This document shows, one piece after another, positions 12,325-23,456 of a DNA stretch of 48,380 nucleotides. Numbering within the stretch: the stretch's first letter is position 1; each line of letters opens with the position of its first letter. The position numbers and the translations under genes are program-made. The stretch comes from Cudoniella acicularis (taxonomy: Eukaryota > Ascomycota > Leotiomycetes > Helotiales > Helotiaceae): NCBI GenBank assembly GCA_013054445.1, contig JAAMPI010000242.1, forward strand, positions 1 through 48,380. The letters run 5' to 3'. A model generated the notes under the pieces. It saw only the letters and a program-made list of their open reading frames with translations. It was not told the DNA's origin and searched no databases.

Positions 12325-14643
12325 CTACGTGTCAGAAGTAATCACCTCAGGGCCTCCTTTTCCATTCTCCTCCAGCCCCAGCCAGTTATTGTACATCCTC
12401 GTCGGTGGTGATGAATTTGCGGACCAGGTAGTACCCTCAAACCTACTTGCCTCAAATTCCTTACTGAAAGGACTGTTCTCCGAAGATCCACTTTCTCCCA
12501 GGGGTCCGGGATTGAGGTATTTATTAATGCTTTCTGCTGTCCAATCTCTATCGAAGAACACCGGCATCGGAGCGAAGACTGGCTTGAACCCATGCAATAG
12601 TGCTGTTGTTGCAGGAGCCAGTTCATTGCTCAAGTGATTCCCTTTCAAGTCTTCCTGATGCATTGCTTCGAGCAGCCGCTTGCTAACCCGACTGTGACTT
12701 CCTACACTGGCACGGCGTGGCATGTCTTCTCCAGCATATCCCCAAACTTCTTCGCTTTGACTTCGAGTTGTGTGCTTTGGATCAAAGATCGGTGATAAAG
12801 AAATGTAATCTGCTTCTTCTCCAACTCCCCATTTATATTGGTCTTCAATAGGCTCGGGCACGGGTTTTGCAGGACCAAGCAGAGTAACGTTTGGGTGAGA
12901 AGCAGGTCCCCATATCGTACTTGTACCGTCGTACAGTTTCTCAACGGTTCTACGAAAGATTGTGTCGTAGTGCCTGTGGATAGTGTGGATAAAAAATCTT
13001 GCATTCCGTTCCCACAAGCCCTTTCGAGGTTGATTGCTGGCAAACTTGGAAAGTTTGTCCAGCAGATTGTAGTGTTGGCCAGTATACCGAGTGTCAAATT
13101 CCCAATTCCACACGAAGTTGAACTCTGGATGGACTTGTGAGAATTTCTGAACGACCAACCAATGGTTACTGTCATCATCGATAGCTTTCTCTGGCAGAAG
13201 AGGGTACCATTCCTTTATGGATGCTTCATTCCATAAGATGACCATGTCCTGAAATTCCTCTGGAACGAAGGAGAGCCCAGTTGAATTGTGCACATCAATA
13301 TTTATGGGCTAGAAGATCCCGCAGTCAGTCTTTCGCTCGTTAAATTTAAGCTAGGTTGAAGAAAGCAACGGAAAGCAACATTTTGAAGCAAGATTAGAGA
13401 ACGTAACGGTATGACATATGTTGAATAAATTCAAATGAGCCAAAAAATCAATCTGTCTTACAATTGCTATTTCAGGATCTTTCACGTCCACAACGAGCCA
13501 CACTTGATATTCTCCACCACTTCGTAACGACAACTCAGTAATAATTGACCGAATATTCTGCTTATCGTTCTCGGTATAAATTTGATTAGAATCTGTTCGA
13601 ATAAGTACCGCGCTTCTTGACTTGGGGACTTGCTTCACAGAGTCCTGAGGCATGCCGTGTAAGCCTTTCTTTCGAGCTTCCTCTTCGTCCAGATCGGCAT
13701 CCAGCCTTCGATATTTTGAGGTTTGGTTGGTATGAGCCGTGGAATTTAGTCCATGCTCTCTTGGATCTTCTTTCAAGTAGAACTTGGCCAGACTATTTTG
13801 GGCAGTGTATCGACCTAAATTTCGCTCCAAGCAATTTGTTTGTAATGATCCCCAATTAATAGAATCCCAGACTGCTTGATCTGTGACTTCATCTCCAGCC
13901 TTGTTGGTAATTTGAGATTGAGCGAAGCCGTAGTGACCCAGCCGAGTCTCCCTCTCGAAACAGAGGTTGCTATCAATATCAAGTGGTACATATGATCCAA
14001 CAAGTGGTTTGCCAAAGATTGGCGGATGCCCAGAAGCCACTAATACATCTTCAATTTGCCCCCAATGTCCATCACAGGCGATATATTGGCCGGTATTGAC
14101 CTTGTCCCACATCTTGCTATTGTATTTAGGGTAAGGACTGTATTTGTAGAGTGGCGTTTTGTTTTCGCTAGGAGTTGAGTTTGTCGGACTCAAAGCCTGT
14201 GATGCAAAGCCAGCATGACCTCCTGCCTCAATGAGGTGGTTTAGTGTAGTGCCGTAAACAGCACCTGCTTTCTGTTCCCTGTGCAGTGTTAGCACCGATT
14301 TGAATTGGTGATCGAAGGGTACTTGCAATCCTAACGCCTCATACTCGGTTTCGAATTGTTTTTGAAGAGGAATGGCAGCAACTTCAAGATCCGGCTCAAT
14401 GGGAGTGGTGCTTTGTGATTCTTTCGTCGCCGGTGGTAGTGACACTCCGTCCAGCGGAATCTCGAGATGCTCTGGACTTTCCTCCCAACTCTCTGGGCCA
14501 GTTCCAACGTCTCCTAAGGCCTCATGAAAAACATCAACAGAATGTTGCCCATAGTTTAAGGATAAAGAGTGTCTCCAAAACACAAAATAAGTCACTAGAA
14601 TTGCAAAAGCTAGGGCGATGCCTGTCCGGAACCTGAGCGCCAT
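12325..14643 (-). CDS. DUF3405 type II membrane protein, glycosyltransferase-like
   Basis: Predicted 721 residues from two exons, 14643-13462 and 13308-12325, with a phase-0 intron (GTAAGA ... CTTCTAG). Residues about 8-26 (GIALAFAILVTYFVFW) form one membrane anchor just after a short basic N terminus. This is the layout of a Golgi type II protein. After a low-complexity stem comes the DUF3405 body: SAVLIRT and ELSLRSGGEYQVWLVVDVKD, then WNWEFDTRYTGQHY with its acidic pair, PRKGLWERNARFF, GVGEEADYISLSPIFDP, RASVGSHSRVSKRLLEAMH and PVFFDRDW. The family is fungal and its reaction is not established. The acidic W-E-x-D motif and the topology suggest a glycosyltransferase, which is inference. The call to DUF3405 rests on these recognisable blocks in the right order. 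Confidence 0.85.
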
Positions 14644-15726
14644 TCTCGAAGTTGTTCATGTCCTGCTTCACATTGGACGAGCAAAAGTATCGCAGGAACC
14701 AAGGCTCGTACGATAGAGCAGAAGCCAAAGAGAAATTATGACAGCATACATAGAGTAATCGAGAGAGGAGAAAGGGGAGAATAAGAAAGTGTGTTGAGAG
14801 ACCTGTGGCGCTCAAATAACGGCACCAACTCGTGCCGACGCGGCAGCAGCAAAACATCTCCTGAACATAGCAACATTGGAAAAATATCGCTGGTATTTAG
14901 GTGGAATAGACCTGAGGTGCAGACTGGTGGAGTCTTCTCAGCGAGCTGCAGATGGAGAGAAGTTCCAGAAGCGTGCCAGCAGCAATCGCGATGACGATGG
15001 CGATGGGACGAAATTGAGTTCGAAGGACCCCGTAACTATGCACGGGCGCGTATAGATGCGTAGCGAATTTCTAGGGTCTCAGCTCGGGCATTGAGAGGGG
15101 TAGCTTTCGGGGGATGCACTGAACGCAGGGGCAATGTTCAGGGACAAGCTCGAAGGCTGAGCGGGTTGCTCCCCGCAAAGCAGCTGTTTCGTTTCCATCG
15201 ATCGGGAAGCTTTGTCTCTAAAGAAAAGCCCTAGCGCTCTGAAATGAAGGGACAATATTTTGCATACCAGCTCACAGGCAGTGCCGTCTATGGCTATTGC
15301 TGGTTTTTTCTACAGACAAAAATTTCACATTGAGACTGCGCCCTGTCTTGTGCTACTCCGATAAGGAGAGCACATCGCAGATGCATCCGAGGGTATCACA
15401 ACAGGAGGGGTAATGCAAAGCGGGGCAACCAAAAGATTCTTGTTTCTACATTATTGATATACATGTATATATACATTATTTGATTTAGGTGCCTACTATC
15501 CATCGGCAACCCTTCTTAAAATGGGTATATCCAAGCCCTGCGTAATAGAAAACAATCATGCAATCCCAGATACAAAAGGTTTGGGAAGGGTATAAACGGA
15601 CCATGCCAGGCCAAATAAGTGCATCAGGTAAGATATGTCGCTTTGTTGAAAGAGTGTCGTCCAAAATCTGGATCTTCGTCGAACATTAACTATCGAGAAG
15701 GTCGGAATCTCATTAGGCCGACCAAA
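14644..15726. promoter_or_regulatory. Upstream region of the DUF3405 gene
   Basis: About 1.1 kb between the DUF3405 start and the LIM-gene stop. I see no gene. An A+T-rich patch with TATATACAT repeats lies near 15450-15480, closer to the LIM gene's 3' end. Specific promoter elements cannot be assigned. Confidence 0.4.
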
Positions 15727-17738
15727 TCACATCATCATCATCCTCGTCGTCCTTCGCTCCATTCTGTTGCTTCCTCCGCCACCAGGCCCTAAAAATCTAG
15801 TTTGCTGGGCTCTCCTGAACGCGTCCCTCTCGCAGTAAACACGCCCATTCATTTCGAAATAATCGTTTCTCAAGGTTCTCTTGCAGTCGGCGCAGGTCAA
15901 ACATCCGGGATGGAACTTCTGCTTTCGTTCGCTCTCAAGATACTGCCCTTCGATCCCCTTATCGCAAGTCGTACACACGCTTCCATTTAGTTTGTGATAA
16001 TGTCTTTCGCAGTACGGAGCATCATCGATCACGTAGAAGGTGGAAGTCTGGAATGGCTCCGAGCAAGTTTTGCAAACGAAACACTGCTTGTGATACCTTC
16101 CAGTCAGGCGACCGTCTGCGGAAGAAATAGACTTGCCCTTGATAGGCTCACTGCATCCTTTGCAGTTGCCCTTCGAAGACGTAGGTCGACGACTGTGCCT
16201 TTCTTGCGGTGTTTTAGGCCGGGGACCATCAGGACGAGTAAAGTTCCGAGCTGGAAGTGGGGATAACCGTCCCCCCTGAATTGCAGGATCCATAGGCGAT
16301 TCAGGTGAAAGCATAGGGTCTTTGAGGGTCTGCGGTGGTGCGAGAGGTCGGGGATATTGCTCTTTAAGTGTTGGAGATGAGTTGAAAGGAAGCTCTTTCG
16401 GTTTTAGATCAGCCATAGAGGATTCCAGATCCGACATCAACACATTCATCGGACTTGTATTGGACGGTTGTCGTCTGGATCGGCCAGAAGCATTTGATCG
16501 TGGCGGGCTTGATCGAGAACTTGCCTTACTCTCCTCACTGAATCCGGAAGTATCTGACGACTGTGATTCAGTTGGCGTATGGTATGGGTTACCTATTCCG
16601 AACTCTTCAGCGAGATTGAGTTTATCTGGAACTGCTGGCGCTTCACTAGCTTTGGTGTCTAGTCTTGGCCTAATTAGACTGGTGCCCCTTGGCGGCAGTG
16701 GCCTCGAGAGATCTGGTCCGGATATCGAAGGATTTCGAGATCCATTAAATCTATTGCCAGAGTCATTTGATGGCATACGTAACTGGGGTCCAGCTCTTAG
16801 TTCCGATGGCCTTCGGAAAGGTGGATCTTGGCTCTCACTGCGAAGTGGAAACGTTTGGGATCGGTTTTCCGCACGCAGAGGTTCCTGGTAATCGTCACCA
16901 TCAATAAGAGGCCCGAAACCGCCATATCCGTTATTTCTCGGGACCCTGGGAGGCATAAAGCCTGACCTTGAGCCATTTGAGCTGTTGGTAGAGCTTCGTG
17001 AATGGCCCGGCCCTGCGGTAGATGGTCGTGTGATCAACCCACCTATATCCTCTCTCTCTGGGGATATTGTGATATCCTTCAAACTACCCTCGGTTCCCTT
17101 TCTTTGATGCCCGCGAGTAGTTGAAGAACCCTCCGCATTTCTTCGCCGGTTAACATCAAATGGTCCAGGCGCAATGGTATTCATCCTCTGTAGCAAACCA
17201 CCACTGCTTGCCGTTCTAGGGCTTACAGGTGCGTACATTGGGTCTATTTCCGGGGAGAAATCTCCCATTCTGTCAAATGCTCCCAATGATTGCTGAGGTT
17301 TATTTTTCCCAGATTTGGTAGGAAACGGAGGAAAGGCACAATCCAGATTCGAGGAGAGGGGAGCAGTTACACTTCGTAAGGGTCGTCCAAAAGGCGATCG
17401 TCGGCCATCACTAGGAGATACGCTCGTCGAGGTCGAAGGGCTCACGGGCGTTAACTGATCTTGTGGGAAATAAGGGCGGTCTGTCATTTGATTAGCAGAG
17501 TCTGCGGTGAAGACGCGGACAACTCACTTGCAGCGGAAGTATCAACTCTGGGAGGCATTCCTCTGGCGGGCTTCAGAAAACCCGGGCCATTTGTAGGATT
17601 CTGCTTATATGACATTCTATCAAAGCTGCCATTGGAATCGGGCGGTGGAGTAGCTAAAGGCCGGTCAATTGCAAAACCTCAAGATAAGGAGGACAACTTA
17701 CGTTCACCAGAACCAGAACCACAAAAATGATTCGCCAT
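15727..17738 (-). CDS. Paxillin-like LIM-domain protein (two LIM domains)
   Basis: A scaffold protein of the fungal paxillin (Pxl1-like) type, expected at cell-polarity sites or the cytokinetic ring. Predicted 638 residues. Exons: 17738-17702, 17653-17528 and 17480-15727, with GT-AG introns and CTAATC in the second. I prefer this start to the ATG at 17487, because the spliced 5' exons give a continuous frame (GFLKPARGMPPRVDT...NRPYFPQDQ). Residues 1 to about 490 are Ser/Pro/Arg-rich and disordered. The C terminus carries LIM1 (about 494-549: CKGC...HKQCFVCKTC...CERHYH) and LIM2 (about 557-608: CTTC...HPGCLTCADC...CERDAF), each with its full set of zinc ligands. It ends with a Gly run and four Met codons (a CAT repeat on the plus strand). 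Which partners it binds is unknown. Confidence 0.85.
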
Positions 17739-18008
17739 CTCGGCGATGGCGATATCGACTGAACAAATGGAACATTTTATTGTTGGTAGGAAGCTCATAG
17801 GCCTGCTTGAATCTGCCATCTTGTCCCAGAGTTTTCAGCACTCCGATCACAAATTCCTACAATAAAATATTCTCGAGAAGACATGCGCCGCGGCCGGGAC
17901 ACAAGAGGCGGTGAGTTGGAGACCTCGAGATACGACGAGTTGAAATGTCTCGGTTGAATTTCTGCTTCTTTTCTTCCAAGATCTTCCAAACACCCGACAC
18001 CCGCTTCC

Positions 18009-18506
18009 TTAGCCGTAGCGATCTCGAGGTTTATTAACTGGTCTGATCACAAAGGTTGCTCGGTTTTCGAAATTCGAAGCGGGAAAGGATGGAAGAGTCG
18101 GAGAGTAGATCAGTTGGGTGCTCGAGTAAAAACAATCCAAGGCCGGCTGGAACTGTAAAGACTGTGGGCGAAGAGGTGGCCTTCGCGGGTAAGAATTACT
18201 GGGCTCGAGAGTTGATAGTTGCGGAAGTGTCTCGACAAGAAGGGACTCGAGGGAGTCTCTTGCAGAAGAATCGACGCTCAGGGCCAGGGGCAAGGACTCG
18301 AGGTGTGGACCAAGCTCTCTTACAGGGTTGTTGCTGCAACGTTGATAGAGCCCTGTCACTATCCTGTCAACCAATGCACGAAACCCCTCCGCGATGTCGA
18401 AATCGTTTGAAGATCTTGAGATCAATACTAGCAGCGTTTCGATTCTCCGTACGGTATGGATGGAGGAGCTGGGGAGACTGTAAGATTCCTGCAAGAAATT
18501 CCACAT
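18009..18506 (-). CDS. Possible hypothetical protein, unsupported by homology
   Basis: A 165-codon minus-strand frame whose first half has a protein-like mix of hydrophobic and charged residues (TLLVLISRSSNDFDIAEGF, GFRALVDRIVTGLYQR). I recognise no family. An AG acceptor directly precedes the ATG, so it could be an internal exon. A longer frame on the opposite strand covers the same DNA. I list it only so that transcript data can settle it. Confidence 0.2.
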   Translation of the reverse strand: MWNFLQESYSLPSSSIHTVRRIETLLVLISRSSNDFDIAEGFRALVDRIVTGLYQRCSNNPVRELGPHLESLPLALSVDSSARDSLESLLVETLPQLSTLEPSNSYPRRPPLRPQSLQFQPALDCFYSSTQLIYSPTLPSFPASNFENRATFVIRPVNKPRDRYG

Positions 18507-21078
18507 CTGAATCGAGATCGCCTAGACGTTTGTTATTCTGCGCTCAGCCCGCTGCTATCCCGATTGAGATGCCAACAGGACCAAAAGAGAAGTCTCAAAA
18601 AAGGGCTCTATCTTAGAAAAGCCACTCGAAGCCTCCAAATGCCGTCCACGGTCCACCCCTCAGGCAGCTGGTGCACTAAAAGTTGGTGACAACCTGACAA
18701 CCGGACAGGCCTCCGACGGCCAGTGCTCCGCAGTTCAGGCTCTGCGGTATCTGTGTCTGCACTCTTGCGGGAGCCAGCACTGGATGCGCTGCCGCTTCTT
18801 TTGATGGGCAATGACGGCACAGCAAGCTTACGATACTCTACCCTTGGTTTTGGCGTGCAGAATTGTCACAAGGCCGTTGCAGTTTGCAACTTCAACCCTC
18901 ACGTCAACGACTCGAACCTTCAGCGGGACGCTCGTGCTTCGGTATGGTTTGAGGGGCGTGTGGTGCTGGCTCAGGCCTCAAGGTGCCATTGGACTTTCGG
19001 CTGGCCATTAATTATCGAGAGCGGCAATAAAATCTCCGAGAACTCAGGGGCTCGTGTCGTTCTCAAGATCGGCTCCCCCATGACTTTATGAGGCAGTTGG
19101 ATGGCCAACCTGACTGGCAGACCAATTGTTGATGCCGACGGCTCGATTTGTTTCCCGCAGAAAGCGCAATAACCAGAAAATCTTGGGTTGTTGATACCCG
19201 CACATTCAGCCTGCGTGAGCGATCGAGATCTTGTGATTGCAGTGTTCGAGTATCGGTATCTCGAGTTCAGACCCAGACGTGAGCCACACGAGGCATAAAA
19301 CGTTTCTGCTTGATTTTGCGCGCGCACCCTAGTCATTGTGTCCAAGATGACCTGCATTTGAGAAAAGGGCTGTCCAATGATAGCAGATGATCAGCAAGTT
19401 GTTTCCTTTTTCTTTCCTTTTCAGCCTTTCCAGAATCCCGTCGCCATGCATTTTGCTTCTAATCGGCCCAGCCCAGGTCGTGTGAACACCTTCCGATTCA
19501 CCCAAAATTTGAGTCCTCTTCCTACAAATCTACCCCTGGATAAGAGCAACGATTAGAAAAGCAAATGAGCTTCAAAGTTCGCTTCAAAGTTCCGCCGAAG
19601 TAATATCGACACTTATGCTTATGGCCATAATCTGGGCAATGTTAGCATTCGGACTCTCGGAACTATTCGGTTGAATCGGTTCATCAGTTTAAGTGAATCA
19701 GTCCCACTCAAATGGCGTCGATCGGAACAATGGGTTGAAACCAGCGTTACCGGGCACACTTGGCTGTTTGAAACTTGCTCTCGATATGAGCTTGCCTGTG
19801 GTTTGAATCGCTGGAAAGCATGAGCGATTCAAGGCGTTTCCGAGTTCTCCGATATGCGACTTCTCCATGTCGATTGAGTTTCAACCTATCTTGGGAGTTC
19901 CGAGGTTCTGGGAGGTTCAAGGATAACAGTAAAATACAGAGAAAGTATTGATATAGCGGTCGCCTGTGAGTTGTCCATTGATAGAGGGAATTGTTAGAGT
20001 GCTCATAGTAAGGTTAGTACTAGACGAAGTACAGAGTACTGTAGGAGACTTCGAATCAAGACCCAAGGAAATATACAAAATGAGTTTATTGCCCGGTCGT
20101 GGATTTTGGGTTTGCTCAAAATACCTCGCGGTTGATGAGCATCTCCTCTTTCGTGTGCCATTGTGTGCTATCATTTTCTGATATTCGGAACAAAGTCGTA
20201 CTCGGAACAACTTGCCATGGATTCTGCCCAGGAGATAGCTGCTCCCCAAAATAGCTTTGGTGCTTGTACTACCAGTACTGGGCACCTTGGCCGTACTAGG
20301 CGTTTAGTCACTCCTATTATTATATCTTTGGGTACAAGACACAGCAAAAGGAATCCCAAATCCCAAATTCGAAAAGCTCGCAGAAGGAATATTCGGGTCA
20401 GGGCAGGGGAGGAACGCGTCGCGACGCGCTTGAATGTCAACAAATGCTCTGATGGCATTGCTGCGTAGTAATAGATACTCTTCTCATGACAAGCTCTATG
20501 TCACGAGACGTGCCATTGACAGAGGAAGGTTCATTTGGGCGTTGTACATGACGATGCACCCAAATCAAGACGCGGAAGCTCAGGTTCGTTTTGTTAGTCC
20601 GTTCGATGACTGTTGCGAACTCCACATTTGATGCTCCTATCATCTGGAGCGTGTAGCATCTCCGATGCACTCGAGAGGGTATGTACAGGTACCTAAGTAA
20701 ACTGGCCGACAACCGGAAGAAGATGAGGCCATTGATGAGCGGCCACGACGCCTATGGTAGTAGCTTTTATGCAGGAGTGCACAAGTCGCTATCATATCAC
20801 GAATGAGCTCACAATCTCCCCACTTATCGCTTCGCTGCAAACGCCGCAGTCGCTTATCGCTTTCTTGGTGGGGCAACGTACTAGTACTAGGGGAGCAAAT
20901 ATCTGCTGCCGCTGCCGCTGCTTCCCTTCTTACTTTGTTGCAAACACAACCTCTTTGAATAATCTCAAGATCTCTGTAGAATCTGAATCTCTTCCTCCAA
21001 ACCAACCGAACCCAAAGTCGATCACGCCTCGAGTGTGGTCACCCCAGTCGTCAAGACGTTTTCCAATCTCCTCAATTC

Positions 21079-21239
21079 GTATGTTTTCCCTCTTATTTGC
21101 GTTTCCTGCACATTATATTTGTCTTCCGTACCTTCTATGGTGTTAGCATTAGTGCGGCAAATTCCCTCTGAATAGATTAACGCATCAGATATGCTGAATT
21201 TATTGCTAACTTGTCAAAGATCGCATCATCCGTTCGCAG
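21079..21239 (+). other. Candidate intron in INO1 5' leader
   Basis: A GTATGT donor at 21079, a TGCTAAC branch site at 21204-21210 and possible acceptors at AAAG (21219) or CGCAG (21239). They form a plausible spliced leader 130-150 nt before the INO1 start. The assignment rests on splice signals only. Confidence 0.4.
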
Positions 21240-21370
21240 GAGCCCGTTGCTCTTCTCCAGGTGGAGCATCGGACTCGCCCTTCACAAGATAAATCCATCT
21301 TCTGAACACCGAAATACCCGCTACCTAAAGTCATTATCAGCCCGCTCAAGATAAACACTCTCTGATAAAT

Positions 21371-23083
21371 ATGGCTCCTCATGCGGAAGTCGGAACGGGC
21401 TTCTCGAACGGAAATGCGTCCACACCATCTGCCAACAAGGATCTCTTCACCGTGAACTCCCCCAATGTCGTTTACACGGAGAACGAGATCAACACCAAGT
21501 ACACTTACCGAACTACCCTTGTCAATGAAACAGCCGATGGCAAATTCGAGGCAACTCCCAAGGAAACTGTGTATGACTTCAAGGTTGACCGCAAGATTCC
21601 CAAGACTGGTATGATGCTTGTTGGTTGGGGTGGAAACAATGGAACTACCGTCACTGCTGGTATCATTGCTAATCGCCATGGCCTTGTTTGGGATACGCGA
21701 GAGGGCTCCCGTGCTGCCAACTACTACGGATCTGTAGTGATGGGATCGACCATGAAACTCGGAACCAATGCCAAGACTGCTAAAGATGTCAATATCCCCT
21801 TCCACGATGTCTTACCCATGGTTCACCCAAATGATCTAGCCATCGGCGGCTGGGATATCAGTGGCATGAACCTTGCTGAGGCTATGGATCGAGCTGCCGT
21901 TCTTGAGCCAACCTTGAAGGCTCAAGTCAAAAAGGAGATGGCTGAAATGGTCCCTCTTCCCAGCATTTACTACCCTGATTTTATTGCCGCCAACCAAGAG
22001 GATCGTGCCGATAACCTCATTGAGGGAGGCAAAGCTTCTCTCGCTCATGTTGAACAGATCAGAAGAGACATTCGGTAAGCACTTGACTTTGTGATAACCA
22101 AGTTCCGATCCTTACAATTATTTAGTGACTTCAAAGCCAAGCATGGGCTCGATAAGGTCATCGTTCAGTGGACCGCCAACACCGAACGTTTTGCTGAGCT
22201 TTCACCTGGTGTCAATGACACTGCTGAAAATTTGATGAAAGCTATCGAGGAAGGTCATGAGGAAGTCTCGCCATCCACGGTTTTCGCAGTTGCCTCCATC
22301 CTTGAAGGAGCTCCATTCATCAATGGCTCTCCCCAGAACACCTTTGTCCCTGGCGCTATTCAGCTCGCTGAGAAACACAATGCTTTCATTGGTGGTGATG
22401 ACTTCAAGTCTGGCCAAACGAAGATGAAATCTGCCCTTGTCGATTTTTTGATTAGTGCTGGTATCAAGCTCACTTCGATTGCCAGCTATAACCATCTTGG
22501 TAACAACGATGGGAAGAATCTCAGCTCGCAAAGGCAGTTCCGTTCAAAGGAGATTTCCAAGTCCAACGTCGTCGATGACATGGTTGAGGCAAACACCGTG
22601 CTTTACAAGAAAGGCGAGCATCCAGACCATACAGTTGTCATCAAATACATGCCGGCTGTGGGAGATAACAAACGTGCTTTGGACGAATATTACGCAGAGA
22701 TTTTCATGGGAGGCCACCAAACTATCTCGTAAGTCAGGAAATCTTCATCTCTAATCAAGATCTAACATTCTAGGCTCTTCAACGTTTGTGAGGACTCGCT
22801 GCTCGCATCGCCATTGATCATTGACCTTGTATTGATCACGGAGATGATGACCCGTATCAAGTGGAAGGCTCATGCTAACGATGGTGCTACCACCAAGGAT
22901 TTTGGCAATTTCCATAGTGTTTTGAGCATACTCAGCTACATGCTCAAGGCCCCTTTGACCCCTCCAGGAACACCAGTCATCAATGCTCTTGCTAAGCAGA
23001 GAGGTGCACTTACCAACATTTTCCGTGCCTGTGTTGGCCTTGAGCCAGAAAGCGATATGACCTTGGAGCACAAGCTTTTTTAG
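21371..23083 (+). CDS. INO1: Inositol-3-phosphate synthase
   Basis: Converts glucose 6-phosphate to 1D-myo-inositol 3-phosphate in the cytosol, using NAD as an internal redox cofactor. It is the committed step to inositol and phosphatidylinositol. Exons 21371-22074, 22126-22728 and 22774-23083 join in frame to 538 residues, normal for fungal enzymes. Seen in order: [12 protein letters not shown] near the N terminus; the NAD-binding glycine loop [55 protein letters not shown]; the [14 protein letters not shown] active-site region; [19 protein letters not shown]; and [14 protein letters not shown]. All are hallmarks of the family. Both introns (51 and 45 nt) have canonical ends. A leader intron is likely. 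Nothing is broken. Confidence 0.97.
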
Positions 23084-23456
23084 ATGGAGCGAAGCTCAAC
23101 CCGAGCAACAGCACGTCCATGGACTTGAAGACAGATTGGGCTTGATTTGAAGTATTCTAGTATTTGCTTAGTTTCTACCCATGATGAAAAGTGTCATGTA
23201 TTCATTCCTTAGAAATTCATAACGTTGAGAAGGGCAATTGCTCTTCAAGATAACTTCCAGATATGCAATGTGATATCTGCTCAAGTTAAAAACGAATGTT
23301 CGCGCGTTAGTCGAACACTAGCGCGATTTCATCCGATCACGCATAGTTGCATCGGCACTTCTTACTTCCACCCTCCTATTATCCCAATTAAAACTAGGAG
23401 AGGAGGCTCTCACTATAGTTATAAAATCGCCTGAAGATTGAGAAGGCGAATCCGCC
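23084..23456. promoter_or_regulatory. INO1 3' flank and OB-fold gene promoter
   Basis: A 373-nt spacer between two co-directional genes. It must hold the INO1 3' UTR and the next promoter. No specific element is recognised. Confidence 0.4.

Larger units (their letters stand above)
17739..21370. other. Gene-poor stretch between LIM gene and INO1
   Basis: About 3.6 kb with no recognised gene. The best candidate is a minus-strand frame at 18506-18009 (165 codons, no recognisable domain). It overlaps a 186-codon plus-strand frame, so one or both are chance. The part nearest INO1 (about 20900-21370) should hold its promoter and 5' leader. I found no clear inositol-type CATGTGAA element. Confidence 0.5.

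Noticed and set aside
15802..16891. Plus-strand frames of 62-189 codons inside the LIM gene
   Set aside because: Antisense shadows of a long coding exon with clear LIM domains.
18056..18616. 186-codon plus-strand frame
   Set aside because: Arg/Ser-rich low-complexity translation with no domain; opposite a slightly more protein-like minus frame.
20640..21146. Frames on both strands upstream of INO1
   Set aside because: Low-complexity Ala/Arg/Ser translations within the likely INO1 promoter and leader.
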